Source: Gammaproteobacteria bacterium (GTDB taxonomy: Bacteria > Pseudomonadota > Gammaproteobacteria > Steroidobacterales > Foliamicaceae). From it: a DNA stretch of 64,000 bases. Position numbers and translations under genes: made by a program. This document shows positions 55,390 through 63,470 of this stretch, one piece after another. Each line of letters begins with the position of its first letter. The first letter of the stretch is position 1. Where the stretch lies: assembly GCA_011523505.1 (NCBI GenBank), contig WTGP01000019.1, positions 223,980-287,979 on the forward strand, given 5' to 3'. The notes under the pieces were generated by a model, which did no database searches, was not told the origin of the DNA, and saw only the letters and a program-made list of their open reading frames with translations.

Positions 55390-55498
55390 TCCGCCCGCAC
55401 TGACGCGCGGGTCGCCGCTGGGTCAGCCCACAGCGCAGATGCCCGTCAACCCGCCCGCGTTGCGAGCCACTCGATATCATCGGCGGATGGCCCGAGCC

Positions 55499-55888
55499 TC
55501 AAATGCGGCATTTGGGAAAGCCCAGTGCCGAGGCCACCCGGCCTTGCCCGGCATCGAGCGTTGCAAACGTAAGGTTTTCCGGCTGCGGGGACACATACAA
55601 GGCAGTGGCGACATGCCATAGATCGGCGCCCCGCAGGTTGCCGGCGCCAAGCGCTCTCTCGCACTCAAGGGAGAGCGGCCTGTTGGGCAGGATCCAGTCG
55701 ATGCCCGCCACGACATCGGCCCCGAAGACCGCGCCTTCGCGCTCGAAGACGGCGCGCATTTCCGCCTCGAGCAGGTTGGAAGAAAGCAAGCGGTCGAAGC
55801 GATTCAGCGCCAGCGCGAACCTGTCGGCGACCGGCTCCCCAAAAGCAATTCCGGCCAGCACCGACGTGTCCACGTAAACGGCGCTCAT
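55499..55888 (-). CDS. PIN-domain ribonuclease toxin (VapC family), second module
   Basis: A 129-residue PIN-fold nuclease with acidic residues D7 (VYVDTSVLAG), E in NLLEAEMRAVF, D in GADLWHVATAL and D in TFATLDAGQ. It starts in the antitoxin stop codon (ATGA overlap, 55885-55888). The partner is a Phd/YefM-type antitoxin rather than the RHH type of the 35-kb module, so the two are independent acquisitions and not duplicates. Confidence 0.87.
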   Translation of the reverse strand: MSAVYVDTSVLAGIAFGEPVADRFALALNRFDRLLSSNLLEAEMRAVFEREGAVFGADVVAGIDWILPNRPLSLECERALGAGNLRGADLWHVATALYVSPQPENLTFATLDAGQGRVASALGFPKCRI

Positions 55889-56163
55889 TCGGCGCGAACC
55901 CTCAGGAAGCGCGCCAGCGCACCGGGCCTGTCAGCAACCATATTGAAATCCCGGCGCGCGCTTGCAGGACGAACCAGGGCCCCCCGGCGTTCCAGGTGAT
56001 CGAGCCGTTCGTCCAGCGTCGGCGTTTCGGACTGCTGGATTGCGCGAATTTCCGCCACCGGCTCGCCCCGGTACGAAACGGTGACGGTCTGGCCTTCGCG
56101 CACCTCGCGAATGACCTCGGAAAAGCGCGCTTTTGCTTCGTAGATGGAGTAAGTGCGTGCCAC
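55885..56163 (-). CDS. Phd/YefM-type antitoxin
   Basis: A 92-residue protein with the Phd N-terminal fold: TYSIYEAKARFSEVIREVREGQTVTVSYRGEPVAEI, of which EAKARFSEVIREVREGQ is diagnostic. The C-terminal part (ARRDFNMVADRP) would inhibit the toxin. The only plausible start is GTG 56163, and it has no Shine-Dalgarno sequence; the promoter -10 lies only 6 nt upstream, so the message is probably leaderless. The stop overlaps vapC by 4 bp. Confidence 0.85.
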   Translation of the reverse strand: MARTYSIYEAKARFSEVIREVREGQTVTVSYRGEPVAEIRAIQQSETPTLDERLDHLERRGALVRPASARRDFNMVADRPGALARFLRVRAE

Positions 56164-56169
56164 GCCGAA

Positions 56170-56198
56170 ACTATACCTAGTCAGACTAGTTATATCAA
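56170..56198 (-). promoter_or_regulatory. promoter with palindromic operator in the -35/-10 spacer (Phd/PIN module)
   Basis: On the minus strand TTGATA (56198-56193), 17-bp spacer, TATAGT (56175-56170). A 23-bp near-perfect palindrome (56172-56194; core CTAGTC-a-GACTAG at 56177-56189, one mismatched pair further out) fills the spacer and touches both hexamers. The -35 also overlaps the stop codon of the upstream oxidoreductase gene. This is a strong candidate autoregulatory operator. Confidence 0.75.
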
Positions 56199-57220
56199 TC
56201 AACAGAATGCTGATCAACGACCGCGGCGCGCGAGGTGGCGACGGCGGCGCGCAGGACTTCATCGAGCAGGCGGGTGAACCGCACTCCCTCGTCGGCCAGA
56301 ATGCAACGATGCGGCCGGCCGTGGACGGCATTGGCGAATTCCTTCAGCTGATCCACGAAATACGACGTCAGGTCGCGCGCGCCCATTCTGCGGGCTGAAC
56401 CTTCCGGTGGATGTGCCGGCGAAACGACGAGCTCGTCGTTGACCCACACTCTCTCGTTGTCCTCGATCAGCACGAACGCATCCTCGAAATGCAGGGACTT
56501 GCGGTCCACCACGTAATCCTGGTTATACGACACATGGACCGACGCCATCCGCCGGCCGGGATACGACAGCAGGATCATCGCCTCGTCCTCGCCCCGCCAG
56601 CCGTCCTGATGCCGGGCGGCCTCCACGTGGACGCGAAGAAAGTCGTCCCGCATGACCAATTGCACGAAATCGAGCGCGTGAGGCGCAAACAGGGACAGTA
56701 TCAGGCCCTCTTCCAGCGACCGGCCGGCCCACCAATCCGTTTGCGGACCGTCCCACTTCACGCACATGGACACTTCCACGGCCCGCAGCCGGCCGAAGTC
56801 CCGCAGATGGTCCTGCACGTAGCGGATGGCCGGACAATGCCGGAACGTGTGGCCAAGCGCGAGCACCCTGCCGGCGCGGCGGGCGGCGTCCGCCATCGCT
56901 TGCGCATCGCCCGCGTTGTCCGCCATGGGTTTTTCGACGAGCACATGCTTGCCGGCGCCCAGCGCCAGGACCGCCTGGTCCGCGTGAAACTCGTTGGGCG
57001 AGCAGATGATCACGGCGTCGACTTCGGCGCGCGAGCACAGGTCCCGCGTGGTTGCGTACGTATTTACGACCTCGTGGCGGCGCGCAAGGTCCCGCCGCCG
57101 GGCCTCATCGGGGTCCGCCAGCGCCGTCAGTTCGAAACGGGCGCCGAGCTGCCGTACGGCGGCGGCATGGGAAGAAGAAATACGGCCGCAGCCGATGATC
57201 CCCGTGCGTATGGGGTCCAT
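56195..57220 (-). CDS. Gfo/Idh/MocA family oxidoreductase
   Basis: A 341-residue NAD(P)-dependent dehydrogenase. The N-terminal Rossmann domain starts TGIIGCGRISSSHAAA, has the EKP motif in VLVEKPMADN, and a C-terminal alpha/beta domain with the substrate region including SLFAPHALDFVQ. Members act on sugars, inositol or other polyols; substrate unknown. It lies 31 bp downstream of the TRAP binding protein on the same strand, so the transported acid or sugar acid may be its substrate, which is only inference. Confidence 0.85.
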   Translation of the reverse strand: MDPIRTGIIGCGRISSSHAAAVRQLGARFELTALADPDEARRRDLARRHEVVNTYATTRDLCSRAEVDAVIICSPNEFHADQAVLALGAGKHVLVEKPMADNAGDAQAMADAARRAGRVLALGHTFRHCPAIRYVQDHLRDFGRLRAVEVSMCVKWDGPQTDWWAGRSLEEGLILSLFAPHALDFVQLVMRDDFLRVHVEAARHQDGWRGEDEAMILLSYPGRRMASVHVSYNQDYVVDRKSLHFEDAFVLIEDNERVWVNDELVVSPAHPPEGSARRMGARDLTSYFVDQLKEFANAVHGRPHRCILADEGVRFTRLLDEVLRAAVATSRAAVVDQHSVD

Positions 57221-57251
57221 CGGCCGCCGGGTCGCCGCTGCCTGCCTCCGC

Positions 57252-58349
57252 TCAGCCGCGGGCGGCCACGGCGGCGCGCTCGCCGATGTCCAGCCACTCG
57301 TTCACCTGCTGCTGAAAGGCGGTGTACGAGGCGTAGATGCGCGCGGCGTTTTCGTCGCGGGCAACGAGTTCGTCGATGACCTCCCGCGAACGCAGGCGCA
57401 ACTCGGCTATCACCGAGTCGGGGAAGGGGCGGATCTCGATCTTTCCTTCATTGCGAAGCTGCTGAAGGAACTGGGCGTTGCGGGCGCTGTACTCGGGGCC
57501 CATCAGGCTTTCCACGTAGCCGCACGCGGACTTCACGACATCCTGTAGATCCTCGGGCAACGCGTCCCAGGCTTGCTGGTTGATCGAGACCTCCAGGATC
57601 GCGCCCGGTTCGTGCCAGCCCGGATAGTAGTAGTACTGCGCCACTTCATGCAGGCCGAAACCGACGTCGTTGTACGGCCCCACCCACTCGGTGGCGTCCA
57701 CGCTGCCGGTCTGCATGGCGGTATAGATTTCGCCGCCCGGCAACATCACCGGCGTGCCGCCGGCGCGCTGCAGCACTTCCCCGCCCAGTCCCGGGATCCG
57801 CATCTTAAGGCCCCTGAGGTCGTCGGGCGAGTTGATTTCGCGGTTGAACCAGCCGCCCATCTGGGTGCCGGTGTTGCCGCCGGTGAACACCATGACGCCG
57901 AACGGTTCGTAGAGTTCGCGCCACAGCTCCATGCCGCCGCCGAAGTGCAGCCAGGCGGACGATTCCGCGGGGGTCATGCCGAACGGTATGGCGCCGAAGA
58001 ACTGGGCCGCCTCCACCTGCGCCTTCCAGTAGTACGAAACGCCGTGCCCGATTTCCGCGGCGCCCGCGGACACGGCATTGAACACCTCGAACGGCGGAAC
58101 CAGTTCGCCGGCCGCATAGACATGCACCTTGATCCTGCCGCCGGAAGCCCGGTTAATGGTCTCCGCCAGCAGGGTGGCGGAGGTGCCGGTGCCCGGAAAG
58201 TTCGGCGGCCAGGTCGTGACCATCTTCCAGTTGAATGTTTCGGCCGGCTTGGCGGGCGATGCGTCTACGGCGGCCGGCTGTTCCCGGCCGCAACCGGCCA
58301 GCGCCACGGCGCCGGCGCCGAGTCCGGCAAGAACTTGTCTGCGTTTCAT
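57252..58349 (-). CDS. TRAP transporter substrate-binding lipoprotein (DctP/TakP type)
   Basis: A 365-residue periplasmic binding protein. The N-terminus combines a Tat-like RRQVL and a lipobox LAGC (Cys20), so it is probably exported folded and lipidated. The mature part has family features WKMVTTWPPNFPG, the arginine-containing LRGLKMRIPG and GEIYTAMQTGSVDATEW, resembling the 2-keto-acid binding TakP subgroup. GGGGAAAG precedes the ATG. No permease is adjacent; the only permeases in the window are at 42.5-44.4 kb on the other strand. Confidence 0.88.
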   Translation of the reverse strand: MKRRQVLAGLGAGAVALAGCGREQPAAVDASPAKPAETFNWKMVTTWPPNFPGTGTSATLLAETINRASGGRIKVHVYAAGELVPPFEVFNAVSAGAAEIGHGVSYYWKAQVEAAQFFGAIPFGMTPAESSAWLHFGGGMELWRELYEPFGVMVFTGGNTGTQMGGWFNREINSPDDLRGLKMRIPGLGGEVLQRAGGTPVMLPGGEIYTAMQTGSVDATEWVGPYNDVGFGLHEVAQYYYYPGWHEPGAILEVSINQQAWDALPEDLQDVVKSACGYVESLMGPEYSARNAQFLQQLRNEGKIEIRPFPDSVIAELRLRSREVIDELVARDENAARIYASYTAFQQQVNEWLDIGERAAVAARG

Positions 58350-58399
58350 ATCTTTCCCCTGATTGAGTCTTGTTTCCCGATAGCGCAGGCTCCAAGCGC

Positions 58400-59152
58400 T
58401 CAGTCATCATCCCCGGGTTTACGGAATTCGGACATCAGCACCTTGATCCGGTGATCGCTGAAGCGGCGGCCGTCCAGGTGCGCGCCGCGCATGTAGTGCC
58501 CTTGCCACTTCTCCGCCGGTCGGCGGAACCGGTCCACCTCCAGCTCCTTGTTGAAATTGCCCCGCGACCGGCTCCACTGAATGTGCTCTTTCGCCAGTTC
58601 CGGATCGTCCGACAGCGGCCGCACGACCGCGTCGAACGTTTCGGCGTAGTGCCGGGGAATCGGAACCAGCCGGCACACCGGTTCGTCCTTCTCGAAGGTC
58701 ACCCAGGTCCGCCTGCGGGTGAAGCGCCAGTTCATCGTGAAGGTATAGGGCGCCCAATCGGTCTCGATAATACCTTCCAGCGGCGCGATGGCGTCCTTGG
58801 CCGTGTTGGCCAGGCCCTTGCACCAGAGGTTGTGGCCCTGGCTGGTGCGAAACAGGTAACCGAGCGTGAAGGTGAGCACGCCGCTTCCGAAATGAGCGCT
58901 GACCAGTTCGGATTTTTCGCCGCGAAAGCGAATCTCCACGCCCTCCTTGGCCGGCTTGCCGTTCCAGCGCGCCCTGAATTCGACCGGACAAAGCACGTCC
59001 CAGCCGGTCTGGTTGGCGATCAGCAGCGGCAGGCACCGGTTGGCGAAATGATCGACCGTCCGGTCCATCCACTCCCTGGCGCGCGCGGCGCGGCGCAGCT
59101 TCATCGGCCGCTCTATCAGCGGATAGGCGATGATCTCAAGTTTGTCGCTCAC
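58400..59152 (-). CDS. DUF6065-like protein of unknown function
   Basis: A 250-residue soluble protein. Recognisable stretches are REWMDRTVDHFANRCLPLLIANQTGWDVL (core FANRCLPLLIANQTGW), SAHFGSGVLTFTLGYLFRT and ETDWAPYTFTMNWRFTR, which I match to the DUF6065 family; in relatives it is often near secondary-metabolite or glycan genes, but no role is established. It lies 50 bp upstream of the TRAP binding protein and is divergent from the lptM-polA pair. Confidence 0.65.
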   Translation of the reverse strand: MSDKLEIIAYPLIERPMKLRRAARAREWMDRTVDHFANRCLPLLIANQTGWDVLCPVEFRARWNGKPAKEGVEIRFRGEKSELVSAHFGSGVLTFTLGYLFRTSQGHNLWCKGLANTAKDAIAPLEGIIETDWAPYTFTMNWRFTRRRTWVTFEKDEPVCRLVPIPRHYAETFDAVVRPLSDDPELAKEHIQWSRSRGNFNKELEVDRFRRPAEKWQGHYMRGAHLDGRRFSDHRIKVLMSEFRKPGDDD

Positions 59153-59258
59153 GAAGCCCGCCCCATATCAGGCAACACGGTGCCGTAAGGGTACACTTGC
59201 CGGCGTGTTGGCGCATCTCCGCTCCCGTCCCTCCACCGGCAACGCATCTTCTCCTCGC

Positions 59259-59429
59259 ATGCCCGCGTCCCGGCGCTTCTTGACCGGAGCTGCGCTGTCG
59301 CTGGGGCTGGCGCTTTCCGGCTGCGGCTTCAGCGGCGCACTCTATCTCCCCGAAGAAAACCCGCCGCCCCCCGCCGAAGAACCGCCCGTGCCGCAGGACG
59401 AAGGCCCGGCAACCGAAGCAGGCACATGA
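59259..59429 (+). CDS. lptM: LptM/YifL-like small lipoprotein
   Basis: A 56-residue lipoprotein: a basic start, hydrophobic segment (residues 9-20) and lipobox LSGC (Cys22), followed by GFSGALYLPEE, which parallels the G-C-G-x-x-G-x-LY-x-P motif of LptM, and a Pro/Glu-rich tail. LptM helps the LptDE complex mature by favouring correct disulfides. I start at ATG 59259. It overlaps polA by 4 bp (ATGA), which ties its translation to that of polA. Confidence 0.8.
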   Translation: MPASRRFLTGAALSLGLALSGCGFSGALYLPEENPPPPAEEPPVPQDEGPATEAGT

Positions 59430-62104
59430 ACAGGCTGCTGCTGGTCGACGGAACGGCCTACCTGTTTCGCGCCTACTACGCGCTTCCTGCGTTCACAACA
59501 GCCGACGGCCGGCCCACCGGCGCCCTGCACGGCGTGGTGAGCATGATCCAGCGGCTGCTTCGCGAAGAACCCCCGGACCTGCTGGCGTTCGTGATGGATG
59601 CGCCCGGACCCACGTTCCGCGACGAGATCTACCCGGAGTACAAGGCCAATCGCGACGTGATGCCCGAAGACCTGCGCGAGCAGATCGAGCCGGTGGTGAA
59701 CGTGGTCGAGGCGATGGGCGTGCCGCTGCTGCGGATCGGCGGTGTGGAAGCCGACGACGTGATCGGAACCCTTGCCGCCCAGGCCCGGGAAGAAGGGCTG
59801 GACACGCTGATCTCGACCACCGACAAGGACTTCGCCCAGCTCGTCGGGCCGCATGTCCGGCTGGTCAACTGGACCAACAACCGCGTCATGGACAGCGCGG
59901 CGGTGGAGGAGAAGTTCGGCGTCCCGCCGGAGCGGATCCGCGAATACCTCGCCCTGGCCGGCGATACCTCCGACAACATCCCGGGCGTGCGCGGCGTGGG
60001 ACCGAAGACCGCCGCGAAGTGGCTGCAATCCTACGGCAGCCTGGCAGGCGTAAAGGAGAATGCCGCCCAGATTCGCGGCAAGGCCGGAGAAACCCTGCGG
60101 ACCAGCTTCGCCGACGTGGACCTGTCCCTTGAGCTGGCCACGATCCGCGAGGACGTTCCGCTCGACCTGAAGCCGCACGACCTCAGGCTCAGGGCGCCGG
60201 ACATGGACACGCTCGAAACGCTGTGCACGACGTTCGAACTGAACACCTTTCTCCGTAGCCTCCGCCAGTCGGCACCCGCCGCGCCGAAGCAGGCGGAGTA
60301 CGCGACGATCCTGAACTCCGAACAGCTTGAGGAGTGCCTCGCCCGGCTGCGCGACGCTCCCGCCGCGGGCCTGAGCGTGGAAGCGTCCGGCGAGAATCCC
60401 ATGGACCTGCGCCTGGCCGGCCTGGCCTTATCCACCGGCGACGGCGAGGGCGCCTACGTGCCGCTGGCCCCGCGCGACCTGACGGAAGGCGCGGTCGAGC
60501 GTTCCGACGGCCGTGAACTGCTGGGCGGACTCAAGGGCTGGCTGGAGGACGCCGGGGCACGGAAGGTCGGGCATAACCTCAAGTTCGTCAGCCATGCGCT
60601 GGCGAACCACGGCATCGAACTGGCGGGCGGCGCGGGCGACACGATGCTGGAATCGTACGTGCTGAACTCCACCGCGATCGCCCACGATTTCGACAAGGCG
60701 GTAAAACGCTACCTGGACCTGGACTGCATTTCCTCCGAAGACGTGTTCGGAAAAGGCCGCGGCAAGCTCTCGCCGGCGCAGGCGCCGCTGGAACAGGTCA
60801 CGCCGTACGCCGCCCAGAAAGCGGACTACACGCTCAGGCTCCACCGGATGCTGACCGGAAAGCTCGACGAGACGCCGATCCTGAACGAGGTGCTGGGAAG
60901 CATGGAAATGCCGCTCTCGCCGGTGCTGGCCCGCATGGAACGGGCCGGCGTGCTGGTCGATGCGGACGTGCTGGCGAAGCAGTCGCGGGAACTGGCCGAA
61001 CAGTTGCGGGAGTTGCAGGAGCAGGCGTTCGAGCAGGCCGGCACCGAGTTCAACCTGGGCTCGCCGAAGCAACTCGGCGACGTACTGTTCAACCGGCTGG
61101 GACTGGAACCGGTGCGCCGCACATCGACCGGTCAGCCCTCCACTTCGGAATCGGTGCTGCACGAACTGGCCGCCGGGCACCCCCTGCCCGCAACCATTCT
61201 GAAGTATCGCAACCTGGCCAAGCTCAAGACCGGCTACACCGACGCCCTTCCGGGCTCCATCGATCCGCGCACGGGGCGGGTGCATACCTCGTACCAGCAG
61301 GCCGTGGCCGCCACCGGCAGATTGTCGTCCATCCATCCGAACCTGCAGAACATCCCGGCGCGCACCGGGGAAGGGCGGCGCATCCGCCAGGCCTTCGTTG
61401 CGCCGGACGGTCGGGTGCTGATTTCCGCCGATTATTCTCAGATCGAACTGCGCATCATGGCCCAGCTCTCCGGGGACGAAGGCTTGCGCCGGGCATTCTC
61501 CGAAGACATGGACGTGCACCGCGCGACCGCCGCCGAGGTGTTCGGTACTCCGCCCGATTCGGTCAGCGCCGATCAGCGGCGGGCCGCCAAGGCAATCAAT
61601 TTCGGGCTCATCTACGGCATGTCGCCGTTCGGCCTCGCCCGGCAACTCGGCGTCACCCGCGCGGAGGCGCAGGAATACGTCAATCACTACTTCGCCCGCT
61701 ACCCCGGCGTGCAGCAGTACATGGAGAGGACCCGCAAGCAGGCCCATGAGCAGGGTTGGGTGGAGACGGTGTTCGGACGGCGCCTGTATCTGCCGGATAT
61801 CCGGGCCCGGGACTTTCGCCGGCGCAGTTACGCCGAACGAAGCGCGATCAACGCGCCGATGCAGGGCACGGCGGCGGACATCATCAAGCGCGCAATGATC
61901 CGCATCGACGAGTGGCTTGCGTCCCGGCGCGACAAGGCACGGCTGATCATGCAGGTGCACGACGAACTCGTGTTCGAGTGCGAGCGGGACTTCGCCGAGG
62001 AACTGGCCGGAGAAGTCACGGGGATGATGGCCGGAGCGGCGTCACTGGAAGTCCCGCTCAAGGTGGACCTCGGACAGGGCCCGAACTGGGACGCCGCACA
62101 CTGA
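59426..62104 (+). CDS. polA: DNA polymerase I with degenerate 3'-5' exonuclease site
   Basis: An 892-residue family A polymerase. The 5' nuclease domain (1-290) is intact (LLLVDGTAYLFRA, GVEADDVIGT, STTDKDFAQLV). The polymerase domain has motif A SADYSQIELRIMA, B RRAAKAINFGLIYGMS and C QVHDELVFE. In between, the 3'-5' exonuclease domain is present but its catalytic residues are lost: against E. coli D355/E357/D424/D501, this protein has S317, E319, V388 (in GHNLKFVSH) and K465 (in YAAQKADYT). It should fill gaps and remove primers without proofreading. It converges on engB. Confidence 0.95.
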   Translation: MNRLLLVDGTAYLFRAYYALPAFTTADGRPTGALHGVVSMIQRLLREEPPDLLAFVMDAPGPTFRDEIYPEYKANRDVMPEDLREQIEPVVNVVEAMGVPLLRIGGVEADDVIGTLAAQAREEGLDTLISTTDKDFAQLVGPHVRLVNWTNNRVMDSAAVEEKFGVPPERIREYLALAGDTSDNIPGVRGVGPKTAAKWLQSYGSLAGVKENAAQIRGKAGETLRTSFADVDLSLELATIREDVPLDLKPHDLRLRAPDMDTLETLCTTFELNTFLRSLRQSAPAAPKQAEYATILNSEQLEECLARLRDAPAAGLSVEASGENPMDLRLAGLALSTGDGEGAYVPLAPRDLTEGAVERSDGRELLGGLKGWLEDAGARKVGHNLKFVSHALANHGIELAGGAGDTMLESYVLNSTAIAHDFDKAVKRYLDLDCISSEDVFGKGRGKLSPAQAPLEQVTPYAAQKADYTLRLHRMLTGKLDETPILNEVLGSMEMPLSPVLARMERAGVLVDADVLAKQSRELAEQLRELQEQAFEQAGTEFNLGSPKQLGDVLFNRLGLEPVRRTSTGQPSTSESVLHELAAGHPLPATILKYRNLAKLKTGYTDALPGSIDPRTGRVHTSYQQAVAATGRLSSIHPNLQNIPARTGEGRRIRQAFVAPDGRVLISADYSQIELRIMAQLSGDEGLRRAFSEDMDVHRATAAEVFGTPPDSVSADQRRAAKAINFGLIYGMSPFGLARQLGVTRAEAQEYVNHYFARYPGVQQYMERTRKQAHEQGWVETVFGRRLYLPDIRARDFRRRSYAERSAINAPMQGTAADIIKRAMIRIDEWLASRRDKARLIMQVHDELVFECERDFAEELAGEVTGMMAGAASLEVPLKVDLGQGPNWDAAH

Positions 62105-62134
62105 CCTTCCCGGGAACGGGGGCGCCGCCGGTGC

Positions 62135-62710
62135 TCACGCGTCCAGCCAGGTCTCGAGCACGCCGCAGGCTTTTTCCACGCCCACGGCGCGCAACGCGGA
62201 GAACTCCTGGACCGTGCCGTTCCCGGCGAGAAGCTCCTCGGCATCCCGCAGGGTCTCGATCAGGGCGCCGCGCTTGAGGCGGTCGCACTTGTTCATCAGC
62301 AGATGCACGCGCGCTTCAGACGCCGCGCAGACGTCGAGCATGCGCAGGTCGAGCTCACCCACCCCGCGGCGCGCGTCCACCACCACGAAGACGCCGCGCA
62401 GCGACCCGCGGCGCCGGAAGTAATCGCTCATCATGCCTTCCCATTGCCTGCGAACCCGCAGCGGCGCGGCGGCGTAGCCGTAGCCGGGCAGGTCCACGAT
62501 CCGCCGCTGCTCGCCGACGGCGAAGAACTGCAGCATCTGGGTGCGCCCCGGGGTCTTGCTGGAACGGGCGAGCCCCCGCCGATTGAGGATCGCGTTGATC
62601 GAGCTGGACTTGCCGGAATTCGAGCGGCCGGCGAACGCAACCTCGGCGCCTGCGTCCTCGGGGTACTGTTTCCAGGACGCCGCTGATTTCAGGAATGTGG
62701 CTTGCAACAT
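62135..62710 (-). CDS. engB: ribosome biogenesis GTPase EngB/YsxC
   Basis: A 191-residue TrmE-Era-EngA-EngB-Septation-family GTPase needed for large-subunit assembly. G1 is AGRSNSGKSS, G3 DLPGYGYA, G4 NKCDRLKRG and G5 near FSALRAVG. Convergent placement with polA is conserved in Gammaproteobacteria. Its start is divergent from the first dsbA-like gene. Confidence 0.95.
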   Translation of the reverse strand: MLQATFLKSAASWKQYPEDAGAEVAFAGRSNSGKSSSINAILNRRGLARSSKTPGRTQMLQFFAVGEQRRIVDLPGYGYAAAPLRVRRQWEGMMSDYFRRRGSLRGVFVVVDARRGVGELDLRMLDVCAASEARVHLLMNKCDRLKRGALIETLRDAEELLAGNGTVQEFSALRAVGVEKACGVLETWLDA

Positions 62711-62757
62711 GGATAATCGCGCCGGCGATGGCTGTCCGCGGCACAGGTAGGTACACT

Positions 62758-62775
62758 ATGCGAAAAATTCCATAA
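62758..62775 (+). other. five-codon leader ORF before the first dsbA-like gene
   Basis: AGGTAGG (62745-62751) sits 6 nt before ATG 62758, which opens MRKIP and stops at TAA 62773-62775, 3 nt before the dsbA-like ATG at 62779, in the same frame. In the second copy the corresponding codon is CGA, so the same ATG continues into the gene. Confidence 0.5.
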
Positions 62776-62778
62776 AAG

Positions 62779-63429
62779 ATGAAACCGAAATATCGCAATC
62801 TGCTGTTCGCGGCCCTTTTCCTGACGGTCGCGCCCGTTTCGCAAGCCCAGGAAGCACCCAATTGGAAGTTCCAGGAGGGCGTCCACTACGACCGCCTGGT
62901 GCCGGTGCAAGGGACCTCCAGCCCGCCGGACAAGATCGAGGTGGCCGAGTTCTTCTGGTACGGCTGCGTCTTCTGCTACCGCATGGATGCCTACATCGAG
63001 GAGTGGAAGAAGGACCAACCGCAGGAAGTCAACTTCATCAACATCCCGGCGCCAGCCGACCCAACCATGGAAACGCATGCACGGCTGTTCCTTGCGCTGC
63101 AGGCGGTGGGCGAGCTTGACGCCGCGCACAGGGACGTGTTCCGCGCGATACATACCGAAAACCGACTGCTGCTGCGGCTCGGCGACCAGGAGCGCTTCGC
63201 GCGGCGCTACGGGGTTTCGGCGGAAGACTACCGCAATGCCTTCCGGTCGTTCTCGGTCGAATCCAGCCTGCGCAGGATCAAGGACCTGATGCGGCGGTAC
63301 CGGATTCTGGCGGTACCGGCGTTCGTCGTGAACGGCAAGTACGTGGTGCGCGTAACGGCCGACAGCAACATGCCCCAACTGCTGGAAATCGTCGACGAAC
63401 TGGTAGCGCGCGAACTCACCGAACGCTGA
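62779..63429 (+). CDS. dsbA: DsbA-like thiol:disulfide oxidoreductase with CVFC active site, copy 1
   Basis: A 216-residue periplasmic protein. Signal peptide (1-23, ending SQAQ), then the thioredoxin fold with an inserted helical domain; the active site is C63-V-F-C66 in FFWYGCVFCYRM, where E. coli DsbA has CPHC, and a cis-proline in ILAVPAFVVNGKY. A changed dipeptide between the cysteines usually shifts redox potential, so the oxidising strength may differ. It is probably translated after a five-codon leader ORF. A close paralogue follows 60 bp downstream. It is divergent from engB. Confidence 0.9.
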   Translation: MKPKYRNLLFAALFLTVAPVSQAQEAPNWKFQEGVHYDRLVPVQGTSSPPDKIEVAEFFWYGCVFCYRMDAYIEEWKKDQPQEVNFINIPAPADPTMETHARLFLALQAVGELDAAHRDVFRAIHTENRLLLRLGDQERFARRYGVSAEDYRNAFRSFSVESSLRRIKDLMRRYRILAVPAFVVNGKYVVRVTADSNMPQLLEIVDELVARELTER

Positions 63430-63470
63430 TCCCGCCGGCGATGGCTGTCCGCGGTACAGGTAGGTTCACT

